Shown here piece by piece: positions 35,607 to 44,356 of a stretch of DNA of 56,405 nt; the first letter of the stretch is position 1, and every line of letters begins with the position of its first letter. Under the pieces are notes generated by a model. That model was not told where the DNA came from. It saw only the letters and a list, made by a program, of their open reading frames with translations, and made no database searches. The position numbers and the translations under genes are program-made. The stretch spans positions 1 to 56,405 of the forward strand of contig CALJNA010000111.1 in the NCBI GenBank assembly GCA_937981955.1, given 5' to 3'. The DNA comes from an uncultured Granulosicoccaceae bacterium. GTDB taxonomy: Bacteria > Pseudomonadota > Gammaproteobacteria > Granulosicoccales > Granulosicoccaceae.

Positions 35607-37325
35607 GTGGAACTATCTGGTGGCGAGCTGCTTATGGAAGCGCTCAAAGAAGAAGAAGTAGAGTTGATATTCGGGTATCCCGGCGGTGCCGTGCTGCACA
35701 TATACGATGCGCTGTATCAGCAGAATTCGGTCAAACACATTTTGGTACGACATGAACAATCGGCAACGCACGCAGCCGACGGTTACGCACGGGCCACCGG
35801 CAAGCCCGGTGTGGTGCTGGTGACATCGGGTCCCGGTGCAACCAATGCGGTTACCGGCATTGCCACGGCTTTTATGGACTCGGTGCCCATGGTGGTTATC
35901 TCCGGTCAGGTGCAAAGCCGGTTTATTGGTAGTGATGCTTTTCAGGAAGTCGATTGCGTGGGTATTACTCGCCCGTGTGTAAAGCACAACTTTCTGGTCG
36001 ACTCGTTAGAGAACATGGCCGATACAATCAAACAGGCGTTTCACGTGGCAACGACAGGACGACCCGGCCCGGTGGTCATCGATATACCGAAAGATTTCAC
36101 CACACCCGGCGTCACAGTGCCATTCAATTACCCGAAGACCGTGGAAATGCGTTCCTATAGCCCGCCAACGCAAGGCCACCCTGGGCAAATACGCAAAGCG
36201 GTTGATCTTATTCTTTCTGCCAAGCAACCCATGATCTATTCTGGTGGCGGTGTGGTTCTGGGTAATGCATCAGAACAGCTTCGTGCATTCACCCGCGAAC
36301 TCGGCTATCCGATTACCCAAACACTAATGGGTCTGGGCGCTTATCCGGCATCGGATAAACAGAACATTGGCATGCTTGGTATGCATGGTACCTATGAAGC
36401 CAACATGGGTATGCACGAGTGCGATGTATTAATCGCGATAGGCGCGCGCTTCGACGATCGTGTCACTGGCGAGGTCGCAAGCTTCTGCCCGAACGCAAAA
36501 ATTGTTCATGTAGATATTGATCCCGCATCTATCTCCAAGAACGTTACGGTCGATGTACCCATAGTTGGTGATGTGGGGCTGGTGCTCGATGCCATGCTTG
36601 AACAGATCAAGGCCACCGAAAAGCGTGCTGACCCCGCCGATATTGCTAACTGGTGGTCGAAGATTAAAGCCTGGCAAGCCAACAAATGTCTGGACTTCGA
36701 ACTCAGTGATACCTTAATCAAGCCCCAAGCTGTTGTTGAAGCCTTGTGGCGTGTAACAAAAGGCGAAGCCTACATAACATCCGATGTGGGTCAGCATCAA
36801 ATGTGGGCTGCGCAGTACTATGGTTTTGATGAACCCAACCGATGGATTAATTCCGGTGGTCTTGGCACCATGGGTTTTGGTTTGCCGGCAGCCTTGGGTG
36901 TCGCGCTGGGCAAGCCCGATGATGTCGTTGCCTGCATCACCGGTGAAGCCAGTATTCAAATGTGTATTCAGGAACTCTCTACTTGCTTGCAGTACAACAC
37001 GCCTATCAAGATCATTAACCTTAACAATCGCTACATGGGCATGGTGCGTCAATGGCAGGAATTCAGTTACGAGAAGCGCTACTCGCATTCCTATATGGAT
37101 GCGTTACCCGATTTTGTCAAACTGGCCGAAAGTTACGGACACGTCGGCATGAACATAGAAAATCCGGCTGATGTTGAAGGCGCTCTTGAAGAAGCGTTCG
37201 CGCTGAAAGACCGTTTGGTCTTTATGAACTTTGTCACTGACCAGTCAGAGAATGTTTATCCAATGATTGAAGCAGGGAAGGGGCATCATGAAATGCGCTT
37301 GAATCCTGCGAGGGAGCTTGCCTGA
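35607..37325 (+). CDS. ilvI: Acetolactate synthase large subunit
   Basis: A thiamine-diphosphate enzyme that condenses pyruvate with pyruvate or 2-oxobutyrate in the first common step of valine, leucine and isoleucine synthesis (EC 2.2.1.6). The 572-residue protein starts MELSGGELLMEAL. It has the N-terminal ThDP domain with the catalytic Glu in VRHEQSATHAADGYARATG, the GPGATNAVTGIATAFMDS segment, a central FAD-associated domain, and the C-terminal ThDP motif around ITGEASIQMCIQEL, where the usual GDG is GEA. The start is GTG 35607 with GCGAGG upstream. The stop overlaps the ilvH start by one base, so the two subunits are coupled. The symbol ilvB is equally used for this type. Confidence 0.95.
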   Translation: MELSGGELLMEALKEEEVELIFGYPGGAVLHIYDALYQQNSVKHILVRHEQSATHAADGYARATGKPGVVLVTSGPGATNAVTGIATAFMDSVPMVVISGQVQSRFIGSDAFQEVDCVGITRPCVKHNFLVDSLENMADTIKQAFHVATTGRPGPVVIDIPKDFTTPGVTVPFNYPKTVEMRSYSPPTQGHPGQIRKAVDLILSAKQPMIYSGGGVVLGNASEQLRAFTRELGYPITQTLMGLGAYPASDKQNIGMLGMHGTYEANMGMHECDVLIAIGARFDDRVTGEVASFCPNAKIVHVDIDPASISKNVTVDVPIVGDVGLVLDAMLEQIKATEKRADPADIANWWSKIKAWQANKCLDFELSDTLIKPQAVVEALWRVTKGEAYITSDVGQHQMWAAQYYGFDEPNRWINSGGLGTMGFGLPAALGVALGKPDDVVACITGEASIQMCIQELSTCLQYNTPIKIINLNNRYMGMVRQWQEFSYEKRYSHSYMDALPDFVKLAESYGHVGMNIENPADVEGALEEAFALKDRLVFMNFVTDQSENVYPMIEAGKGHHEMRLNPARELA

Positions 37326-37816
37326 TGCGGCACGTCATATCAATTTTAATGGAAAACGAATCTGGTGCCTTGTCGCGAGTTGCCGGCTTGTTCAGTGCGC
37401 GTGGCTACAACATTGAGTCGCTAACCGTGGCGCCAACTGATGACCCGACCTTGTCACGTATGACCATCGTGACAACCGGAACCGATCGGGTCGTGGAACA
37501 AATCATCAAACAGTTGAACAAACTGGTATCTGTTGCCAAGTTGACCGATTTGACTGAAGTGCCGTTTATCGAGCGCGAAATCATGTTGGTTAAAGTCAGA
37601 GCGGTTGATTCGGGGCGCGAAGAAATAAAACGCTTGTGTGATATTTTTCGCGGTAAGATTCTGGACGTGACCGACGTTAGTTATGTTGTAGAACTTACCG
37701 GTGACGACCATAAATTGCGGGCCTTTCTCGATGCCGTTGGTGTAGACAATGTTATTGAGGTGGCCAGATCGGGCGCAACCGGTATTGCGCGTGGCGATAA
37801 ATCACTGAAGGTTTAA
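37325..37816 (+). CDS. ilvH: Acetolactate synthase small (regulatory) subunit
   Basis: The 163-residue regulatory subunit binds valine through an N-terminal ACT domain (HVISILMENESGALSRVAGLFSARGYNIESL) and confers feedback inhibition on IlvI. The second half (ERELMLVKV-like EREIMLVKVRA, then ELTGDDHKLRAFLD) matches the family's C-terminal domain. TGATG overlap with ilvI gives stoichiometric translation. pssA follows four bases after the stop. In pseudomonads ilvC usually lies between ilvH and pssA; it is absent here. Confidence 0.96.
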   Translation: MRHVISILMENESGALSRVAGLFSARGYNIESLTVAPTDDPTLSRMTIVTTGTDRVVEQIIKQLNKLVSVAKLTDLTEVPFIEREIMLVKVRAVDSGREEIKRLCDIFRGKILDVTDVSYVVELTGDDHKLRAFLDAVGVDNVIEVARSGATGIARGDKSLKV

Positions 37817-37820
37817 TGGC

Positions 37821-38597
37821 ATGAATGCACAGGGACCAGCGCACCAAAGGCGAGAACCTGGTCGCGGCATCTACCTGTTACCCAATCTGTTCACCACCAG
37901 TGCATTGCTGGCGGGGTTCTATGCCATTATTGCCTCCATTAACGGGCAGTTTGAAACCGCCGCCATTGCCATACTAGTGGCAATGGTGCTTGATGGTTTC
38001 GATGGTCGTGTTGCTCGCATGACCAACACCACTACAGCCTTCGGTGCTGAGTACGACAGCATGGCCGATATGGTGTCGTTTGGCGCGGCACCGTCACTGT
38101 TAATTTACACGTGGTCCTTATCAAGCTTGCCGGTTTCCGAATACGGCCAGCTTGGCTGGGTAGTGTGCTTTGTCTATACCGGCTGTTGTGGTTTGCGCCT
38201 TGCTCGCTTTAATGTGGCTGTGGGTACCGCTGACAAACGGTTCTTCCAAGGCCTTGCCTGTCCTGCGGCTGCTGCGGTCCTGGCAAGTCTTGTGTGGGTG
38301 TGTGCTGAATTCGGTGCCAAAGGCGAAGAGCTCGTTGTTCTTGCCATATTCGCCACGCTCTCCACGGGCTTGTTAATGGTTAGCACCTTTATGTACTACA
38401 GCTTTAAAGATCTTGGTGAGAGCAAAAAGGTTCCTTTCGCCATGCTGCTTGGTCTTCTGCTGTTGTTGGTTACAACAGCGGTAGATCCGCCAAAAATGAT
38501 ACTTATTGCGTCTTCCATATATGCTGCAGCAGGTCCGTCCTATGCCTTGTTTCGATGGCTGCGAAAGCGTAACAAGCGAACTACTCCACGCGACTAG
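37821..38597 (+). CDS. pssA: CDP-diacylglycerol-serine O-phosphatidyltransferase
   Basis: An inner-membrane enzyme making phosphatidylserine from CDP-diacylglycerol and serine (EC 2.7.8.8), the precursor of phosphatidylethanolamine. The 258-residue product has the CDP-alcohol phosphotransferase signature DGFDGRVARMTNT followed by FGAEYDSMADMVSFG, with all conserved Asp residues. About six to eight hydrophobic helices follow. It is of the short type II kind rather than the long E. coli PssA. It starts four bases after ilvH, so it belongs to the ilv operon, as in pseudomonads. Confidence 0.94.
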   Translation: MNAQGPAHQRREPGRGIYLLPNLFTTSALLAGFYAIIASINGQFETAAIAILVAMVLDGFDGRVARMTNTTTAFGAEYDSMADMVSFGAAPSLLIYTWSLSSLPVSEYGQLGWVVCFVYTGCCGLRLARFNVAVGTADKRFFQGLACPAAAAVLASLVWVCAEFGAKGEELVVLAIFATLSTGLLMVSTFMYYSFKDLGESKKVPFAMLLGLLLLLVTTAVDPPKMILIASSIYAAAGPSYALFRWLRKRNKRTTPRD

Positions 38598-38610
38598 GTC
38601 ATCACCGCTT

Positions 38611-39303
38611 ATGCCGTATACCCAGCAGCAGATTCGAGCTTTATCCGCCATGGGAATTGTGCCGTGGATTGATCGAACCAAACTGCCGGCATCATCACTG
38701 GTTTCAGAACCGTCGGATAATCCGGCCTTGCAAACGGTGGTCGATACGGTGTTGCGTGAAGAACGCATGGCCAATGTTGCCGCCAGCGAGCAGCCAGCTG
38801 CACCGGTCAAAAGCCGTGTTTCCACACCTGCGGAGTTGATGCAAATTCCGTTAGTGGAAATTTCGTTTAGAGGTCAGATTTGCACGCAGCTGGGTAAAGC
38901 CAATGCGCCATTACTGATTTTGGTTGAGGCCCTTAGCAATCAGCAAAAGCAGTACCCGTTCGAAGCTACCGATGCAAAACTGTTCGACGACATGCTGCGG
39001 GCCATTAACTGGCGCCGACAAGATGTTTGTCTTGCTGTTTTACCACCCACGCATCAAGCGGATTTAGCGCCGGTTGAAAACGGACCCTGCGTTGCCGATG
39101 TGTGTAAACCGCATCGTGATGCTGTGTTGTTGTTCAGGCACTCAGTACCTTTATCGCTGAATGCAGATGAACTGCTTGTGCCAATGGAACGTGAAAGCAT
39201 GCCAGCCTGGCAACTGCCTCATCCGGCATTGTTGCGCGAATCCCCCGACAGAAAGCGTCAGGCCTGGAATGTACTCAAAGCGGCACGCGCCCGATTGCAG
39301 TAG
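38611..39303 (+). CDS. HolD-like protein (possible DNA polymerase III psi subunit)
   Basis: A 230-residue cytosolic protein of low similarity to anything obvious. Two features recall HolD-type proteins: an N-terminal QQIRALSAMGIVPWIDR, like the LGITQW region of E. coli HolD, and a C-terminal HPALLRES followed by RQAWNVLKAARARL, like the usual HPS-x-L and AWxxLK end. The middle is variable, with a DVCLAVLPP strand and Cys residues. The neighbour rimI lies 9 bp downstream, as holD and rimI are adjacent in enterobacteria. I use ATG 38611, 13 bp after pssA; a longer frame from 38506 would overlap pssA by 92 bp. The assignment is tentative. Confidence 0.75.
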   Translation: MPYTQQQIRALSAMGIVPWIDRTKLPASSLVSEPSDNPALQTVVDTVLREERMANVAASEQPAAPVKSRVSTPAELMQIPLVEISFRGQICTQLGKANAPLLILVEALSNQQKQYPFEATDAKLFDDMLRAINWRRQDVCLAVLPPTHQADLAPVENGPCVADVCKPHRDAVLLFRHSVPLSLNADELLVPMERESMPAWQLPHPALLRESPDRKRQAWNVLKAARARLQ

Positions 39304-39312
39304 AGCGTAACC

Positions 39313-39792
39313 GTGTCTGCCAATTCACAAGCAGTCGTGCACGCAAGCGTCATGCGAATAACTGATTTGCGCGACGTCATGTCTATAGAAAATCGAAATT
39401 ACGACTTTCCCTGGAGTGAAGGCATTTTCCGCGACTGCATCAAAGCGGGATACACCATGCAAGTATTGCGACTCGATCTTGTGCTGGTGGGCTATGGCGT
39501 GATGCAAGTGGCCGCCGACGAAGCGCATATTCTCAATTTGTGTATCGACAAAGATTTTAACCGTCGTGGCTACGCGCGAGCGTTGCTTGAGAAATTGCTG
39601 GGTATGGCTGAAAGAGCAGGTGCGCACATGGCTTTTCTCGAGGCACGCCCATCCACTCCTCGGGCAATAACCTTATACGAGCGAGCTGGCTTTAACGAAG
39701 TAGGTGTTCGACGCAACTACTATGAGAGCGCAGACGGGCGAGAAGATGCCATTGTCATGGCCAGAACCATCGGAGATGTGTTCACACACTAA
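39313..39792 (+). CDS. rimI: Ribosomal-protein-S18 alanine N-acetyltransferase
   Basis: A GNAT-fold enzyme that acetylates the N-terminal Ala of ribosomal protein S18 using acetyl-CoA. The 159-residue product shows the RimI pattern: NYDFPWSEGIFRDC, AHILNLCIDKDFNRRGYARALLE (acetyl-CoA loop R-R-G-Y-A), FLEARPSTPRAITLYERAGF, and VRRNYYESADGREDAIVM. The start is GTG 39313, 9 bp after the HolD-like gene. The ATG at 39352 would cut into the first strand region only slightly and remains possible. Confidence 0.92.
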   Translation: MSANSQAVVHASVMRITDLRDVMSIENRNYDFPWSEGIFRDCIKAGYTMQVLRLDLVLVGYGVMQVAADEAHILNLCIDKDFNRRGYARALLEKLLGMAERAGAHMAFLEARPSTPRAITLYERAGFNEVGVRRNYYESADGREDAIVMARTIGDVFTH

Positions 39793-39940
39793 AAGCCAAT
39801 GCCAGCCGATGTTTGCTTCAAACAATCGCGATGTTGGTCAGCTTGACGGTTTCGGACACAATTTGAGGTCTTTAGCTGCACTTGTGTAGCGCCTGCCGTT
39901 ATACTTACCCGCTGTACAACGCTACTCTTGCCATCGTCCC

Positions 39941-41527
39941 ATGACTCCCATTGAAGAAATCCGGCGCAGGCGCACGTTTGCCATCATTTCGCATCCGGAT
40001 GCCGGGAAAACCACACTGACTGAAAAGCTGTTGCTGTTCGGTGGTGCTATCCAGCTTGCCGGTACAGTAAAGGGCCGAAAGGCCGCTCGACACGCAACCT
40101 CTGACTGGATGACGATGGAGCAGGAACGTGGTATCTCGGTTACCTCGTCCGTTATGCAGTTTCCGTATAAAGATCGCATCGTTAATCTTCTCGATACGCC
40201 CGGCCATGAAGACTTCTCCGAGGATACGTATCGCACCTTAACCGCTGTTGACTCTGCGCTAATGGTTATCGATGTGGCTAAAGGCGTGGAAACCCGAACT
40301 GAAAAACTTATGGATGTCTGTCGCTTGCGCGATACCCCGGTAATGACGTTTATCAACAAACTGGATCGTGAAGGGCGCGAACCGATCGAGCTCATGGACG
40401 AAGTGGAGAAAATGCTGAACATTCAATGTGCGCCGATTACCTGGCCCATTGGTATGGGAAAACGCTTTAAAGGTGTTTACCATTTGCATCGCGATACCGT
40501 GCATTTCTACTCACCAACACACGGTGGTAAAGTACAGGAAGGCGAAGTGGTTGAAGGCTTGGACAATCCAAAGCTCGACGAAATTTTAGGCGACATGGCA
40601 GCCGAACTTCGCGATGAAATTGAACTGGTTCAAGGTGCTTGTAACGAGTTCGACAAAGACGCCTACCTTGCCGGTGCGCTAACGCCGGTATTTTTCGGTT
40701 CCGCCATTAATAATTTTGGTGTTGCTGAGTTACTCGATGATTTTGTCGAACATGCACCACCACCACAGTCCCGTCAAACCGTTACTCGCGAAGTGCTGCC
40801 TGAAGAAAAAGATTTCAGCGGGTTTGCTTTTAAAATTCAGGCGAATATGGATCCGCAACACCGTGACCGGGTTGCGTTCGTGCGCATTTGTTCTGGCAAG
40901 TATTCCAAGGGCATGAAAGCCAAACACGTGCGCCTAGGCAAAGATGTGCGCTTCGCCGATGCACTCACGTTTATGGCATCTGATCGCGGGCACGTTGAAG
41001 AAGCCTTTAGCGGTGACATTATCGGTATACACAATCATGGCACCATTCGCATAGGTGACACCTTCACGGCGTCAGAACATTTGATTTTCACCGGTATTCC
41101 GAACTTTGCACCTGAGCTGTTCCGGCGCGCAGTGTTAAAAGATCCATTGAAAATGAAAGCGCTGCAAAAAGGCCTGGGTCAGTTGTGTGAAGAGGGTGCA
41201 ACGCAGCTGTTTAAACCGCTGGTGAGCAACGATTTAATTCTTGGTGCGGTCGGTGTTTTACAGTTTGAGGTGGTTGCGCAGCGTTTGCGTGATGAGTACA
41301 AAGTTGAATGTCAGTTTGAAGCGGTGGGTGTACAGCAAACGCGCTGGGTTAAGTGCGATGATGAAAAAATGCTGGCTGACTTTCGGCGAAAACTCGATAG
41401 CAACCTGGCAATCGACCATGCAGACGAGCTAGTGTACCTTGCTCCCACGCGTGTGAACTTGCAAATGACGCAGGAACGCTGGCCTGATGTGGAATTTATG
41501 GCAACGCGTGAGCAAGTATTTAACTAA
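39941..41527 (+). CDS. prfC: Peptide chain release factor 3
   Basis: RF3 is a GTPase that removes RF1 and RF2 from the ribosome after termination. The 528-residue product matches the usual length. G-domain motifs are [13 protein letters not shown] (P-loop), RGISVTSS (switch I), [16 protein letters not shown] (switch II), and [12 protein letters not shown]. The following beta-barrel and C-terminal domains are complete ([28 protein letters not shown]). It begins [15 protein letters not shown], as in other RF3 proteins. It is probably monocistronic, with 148 bp upstream and 315 bp downstream. Confidence 0.97.
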   Translation: MTPIEEIRRRRTFAIISHPDAGKTTLTEKLLLFGGAIQLAGTVKGRKAARHATSDWMTMEQERGISVTSSVMQFPYKDRIVNLLDTPGHEDFSEDTYRTLTAVDSALMVIDVAKGVETRTEKLMDVCRLRDTPVMTFINKLDREGREPIELMDEVEKMLNIQCAPITWPIGMGKRFKGVYHLHRDTVHFYSPTHGGKVQEGEVVEGLDNPKLDEILGDMAAELRDEIELVQGACNEFDKDAYLAGALTPVFFGSAINNFGVAELLDDFVEHAPPPQSRQTVTREVLPEEKDFSGFAFKIQANMDPQHRDRVAFVRICSGKYSKGMKAKHVRLGKDVRFADALTFMASDRGHVEEAFSGDIIGIHNHGTIRIGDTFTASEHLIFTGIPNFAPELFRRAVLKDPLKMKALQKGLGQLCEEGATQLFKPLVSNDLILGAVGVLQFEVVAQRLRDEYKVECQFEAVGVQQTRWVKCDDEKMLADFRRKLDSNLAIDHADELVYLAPTRVNLQMTQERWPDVEFMATREQVFN

Positions 41528-41842
41528 ACCTTTGTACAGCTTTACTAAGCTTCACCGTTATACCTTTAGGTAGGCACGACTGATTATCACGTCTGCCTCA
41601 AATCAATCAGGCTTGTTTGTTTTGTTCTATAGACGGCAATCCAACACAGGCTGAGTTGTTTTCTGTTTTGCAATGCTGTCAATTTTCCGTGGCAGGTGGC
41701 ATTCCTTTATTGCGCCGATTTGTTGTTTTTATACCAATCCTGTGACAGACTGAGAAAGTGAGTTCCGTGTTCGATCAGCTTGTAAAGTGATGGCCCCTTC
41801 GAGTGCAACGCTGATTATTTGTTAACGAAAAAGGATATATAA
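41528..41842. other. 315-bp gap after prfC
   Basis: No gene seen. An interrupted hairpin (AGGCA-GAC and GTC-TGCCT, 41572-41598) may end prfC transcription, but it lacks a T-run. The rest is AT-rich and should contain the promoter of the following beta-barrel gene. Confidence 0.35.
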
Positions 41843-42493
41843 ATGAGAAGAGTAAGCGTGAAAAAATTAGTCGGTATCACCATCGCGCTGTTTGGAATGG
41901 CTGCACAACCTGTTATGGCCGATATTTATGGACTGGCCAACGGACGCAGCGCCAACATGGACAACATGGCAAGCATGTCGGTAGAAGGTGGAATCAATCT
42001 GGAAGGTGACATAACCACTTATGCCCTTAGATTCAATTTTAAAGCTTCTCCCGATCTAATGGTATTCGCAGATGTCGGTCAGGTGAAGTTTAGCCGGTTT
42101 AATAGTAGCGCCAGTGGCACCGGCTTTGGTGTGGGGGCATTTTATCAGTTGCGCAATGTGCAATTACTGGAGAACACCGACTTCGCTGTAAAAGGCTCTT
42201 ATCACACAGCAACTGTTAGCGAAGGCGGTTTCGATCTTGATCTCGGTGAAATTGCTATCGAGGGATTGATCAGTGGTGATCAGCTGGGAAGCACAAATTT
42301 GGGTTGGTATGGAAATCTTGGCATGCACATTTTGTCGGCAGATTTTGGTGGTTTCGGTGGTGATGACGATTCCAACGAACTGGCATTTGGCGGTGGTGTT
42401 GTTGGCTCACTGGCGTTCGGTGATTGGTATGCCGGCATTGATTTTATCGACGAAATGTTTCTGGTTGCCGGTATTCGGTACAACCTGCAATAA
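41843..42493 (+). CDS. Small exported beta-barrel protein, unknown role (copy 1)
   Basis: The 216-residue product has a signal peptide (VKKLVGITIALFGMAAQPVMA) and a mature start DIYGLANGRSANMDNM. The remainder is alternating-strand sequence with aromatic ends (LGWYGNLGMHIL, WYAGIDFIDEMFLVAGIRYNLQ) consistent with an outer-membrane barrel of eight to ten strands. It ends YNLQ, where the neighbour ends YFLQ. It is loosely similar in size and style to YfaZ-type proteins, but I cannot confirm the family. AAAAGGATATATAA precedes the ATG. Confidence 0.85.
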   Translation: MRRVSVKKLVGITIALFGMAAQPVMADIYGLANGRSANMDNMASMSVEGGINLEGDITTYALRFNFKASPDLMVFADVGQVKFSRFNSSASGTGFGVGAFYQLRNVQLLENTDFAVKGSYHTATVSEGGFDLDLGEIAIEGLISGDQLGSTNLGWYGNLGMHILSADFGGFGGDDDSNELAFGGGVVGSLAFGDWYAGIDFIDEMFLVAGIRYNLQ

Positions 42494-42510
42494 GTCGTAT
42501 CTGTTTTTCG

Positions 42511-42546
42511 CCGATGGTTGATTCAGTGCACTGGCTCAACCATCGG
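42511..42546 (+). terminator. Hairpin between the paired beta-barrel genes
   Basis: CCGATGGTTGA (42511-42521) and TCAACCATCGG (42536-42546) form a perfect 11-bp stem 17 bp after the stop of copy 1. No T-run follows. It probably stops or stabilises the first transcript. Confidence 0.55.
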
Positions 42547-42633
42547 TATGCCCCGCTTTAAATCTTCTCGTTAAGTTTTGGTTTAATGTTCGTTGTATGT
42601 AGTACAAGCACCATGACTAAGAGGTAACTAGAC

Positions 42634-43272
42634 ATGTCTATATCTACACACAAACTTCGCTTTCTTCTGAGTGGTTTTTTTACTGGCCTGACCTTACTGG
42701 CAAGCACGCAAATACACGCCGAATATTTCGGCCTTCCAAATGGACGATCAGCAGATCTGTCCAGCATGCCAGACAAATCGGTCGAAGCCGGCTTCGTCAC
42801 TGGTGATCTTGCTGACGTTTCTTACCAGGGCTTTGGCATTCGCTTTAATGCTTTGGTTTCGCCCGATTCCATGTTTTATCTCGATATCAATCAAACTGAA
42901 ATCGAGGATGCTGATGGCACCATTCTCGGTATCGGTTTTTTCTATCAGCTAGAAGGCTTGTTACAGAACACCGATACGGCAATAAAAGGTGCGTATCACA
43001 ATGGCAAAGTCAAACAAGACGGCTTTCGCGACCTGAAAGGCAATACCATCAGTGTTGAGGCTCTGTTCAGCGGAAAGAAAATGGGCGAAAGCAATCTTCG
43101 CTGGTACGGCAACGTCGGCATTCACAAGTTTGACTTTGACAACTACGACGAAACCGAGATTGGCTTTGGTGGGGGCGTTTTCATGCCGACCAGTTTCGGC
43201 GAATTCTTTGCTGGGGCCGACATGATAGATGAACTTACCTTCGGGGCCGGCGTTCGGTACTTTTTGCAGTGA
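42634..43272 (+). CDS. Small exported beta-barrel protein, unknown role (copy 2)
   Basis: A 212-residue paralogue of the preceding gene. The signal peptide ends near TQIHA, and the mature start EYFGLPNGRSADLSSM aligns with the DIYGLANGRSANMDNM of copy 1. Shared positions continue through LLQNTDTAIKGAYHNGKV, NLRWYGNVGIHKF and FAGADMIDELTFGAGVRYFLQ. AAGAGGTAACTAGAC precedes the ATG. The copies are well diverged, so the tandem duplication is old. No function can be assigned beyond a probable outer-membrane location. Confidence 0.85.
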   Translation: MSISTHKLRFLLSGFFTGLTLLASTQIHAEYFGLPNGRSADLSSMPDKSVEAGFVTGDLADVSYQGFGIRFNALVSPDSMFYLDINQTEIEDADGTILGIGFFYQLEGLLQNTDTAIKGAYHNGKVKQDGFRDLKGNTISVEALFSGKKMGESNLRWYGNVGIHKFDFDNYDETEIGFGGGVFMPTSFGEFFAGADMIDELTFGAGVRYFLQ

Positions 43273-43277
43273 TACAA

Positions 43278-43314
43278 TCAGGCTAATCGCGCCACAGCAG
43301 CAACATTAGCCTGA
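43278..43314 (+). promoter_or_regulatory. Hairpin abutting the start codon of the reductase gene
   Basis: TCAGGCTAAT (43278-43287) and ATTAGCCTGA (43305-43314) form a perfect 10-bp stem with a 17-base loop, ending two bases before ATG 43316. The ribosome-binding region of the next gene therefore lies in the 3' arm. It may act as terminator for copy 2, as translation control of the reductase-cysB pair, or both. Confidence 0.5.
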
Positions 43315-43315
43315 C

Positions 43316-44356
43316 ATGACCACACAAACAGACGTTGTAATCATCGGCGCAGGGCCCGTCGGCCTTTTTCAGGTTTTCGAGCTCGGCCTGCAAGGGCTCC
43401 AATCCATCATTATTGACGCGCTCCCCGACCCGGGCGGCCAATGTATAGAGCTCTATCCAGATAAGCCCATATACGATATTCCTGCTGTACCTGTGTGCAC
43501 CGGCCGTGAACTGATCGACAAGCTGATGGATCAGATCGCACCGTTCGAAGCGCCAATGCATCTTGATCAAACCGTGACAACGCTTACCCGAAATGCTGAT
43601 GAAACGTTTACCCTGGAAACATCCAAAGGCTTAAGTGTGCAATGTCGGGCAGTGGTAATTGCAGCTGGAGCCGGGTCGTTTACACCCGTTAAACTGCGAG
43701 TTGAAAGTATTGATAAGTTCGAAGGCGAGCAAATGTTCTACCGGGTTCGTGATCCGTCGGTGCATGCCGGTAAAAATCTCGTTATTCTTGGTGGCGGTGA
43801 TTCGGCTGTCGATTGGGCACTGGCATTGGCCGACAAAGCCGCAAGCCTTACGCTTGTTAACCGTACCGAGCGATTCAGAGCAGCCGAGGCATCAGTTGAA
43901 AAACTGATGCAAATGCAAGAAGCAGGTAAGGTTAAGGTTCTGTTTGGTGCGTGTAAAGATTTTTCTGAACAGAACGGCAAACTCAGCAGCATACGTTGCG
44001 TTATGCGGGATGAAGAAAAATCAGAAATGGAAATACCGGTTGACGATTTGCTGGTGTTCTTCGGGCTCTCTCCAAAACTTGGCCCGGTGGAAGAGTGGGG
44101 TATGGCCTTAGAGAAAAATCTGATCAGTGTCGACTATGCGAGTTTTGAAACTTCAGAACCCGGCATCTATGCTGTTGGTGATATCAATACCTACCTTGGC
44201 AAGAAGAAGCTGATACTCAGCGGCTTTCATGAAACGGCAGTGGCGGCGCATGCCATAAAGCACAAGTTCGAACCCGACAAAAAGCAATACACGCAATACA
44301 CGACCACCAGCCCGCTGTTGCAAAAACGGCTTGGTGTCGAGTCAGGTGGTGCGTGA
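43316..44356 (+). CDS. Ferredoxin-NADP reductase, thioredoxin-reductase-like
   Basis: A cytosolic FAD enzyme of 346 residues transferring electrons between NADPH and ferredoxin or flavodoxin (EC 1.18.1.2 by family). The FAD-binding GAGPVGLFQVFELGL follows an N-terminal strand, then DPGGQCIELYPDKPIYDIPA typical of this group. The NADPH fold is GGGDSAVDWALAL. The redox CxxC of true thioredoxin reductases is absent. The C-terminal GIYAVGDINTYLGKKKLILSGFHE closes the FAD site. It overlaps cysB by four bases (GTGA), implying co-translation, and could supply reductant for sulfite reduction under CysB control. That link is inferred. Confidence 0.9.
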   Translation: MTTQTDVVIIGAGPVGLFQVFELGLQGLQSIIIDALPDPGGQCIELYPDKPIYDIPAVPVCTGRELIDKLMDQIAPFEAPMHLDQTVTTLTRNADETFTLETSKGLSVQCRAVVIAAGAGSFTPVKLRVESIDKFEGEQMFYRVRDPSVHAGKNLVILGGGDSAVDWALALADKAASLTLVNRTERFRAAEASVEKLMQMQEAGKVKVLFGACKDFSEQNGKLSSIRCVMRDEEKSEMEIPVDDLLVFFGLSPKLGPVEEWGMALEKNLISVDYASFETSEPGIYAVGDINTYLGKKKLILSGFHETAVAAHAIKHKFEPDKKQYTQYTTTSPLLQKRLGVESGGA

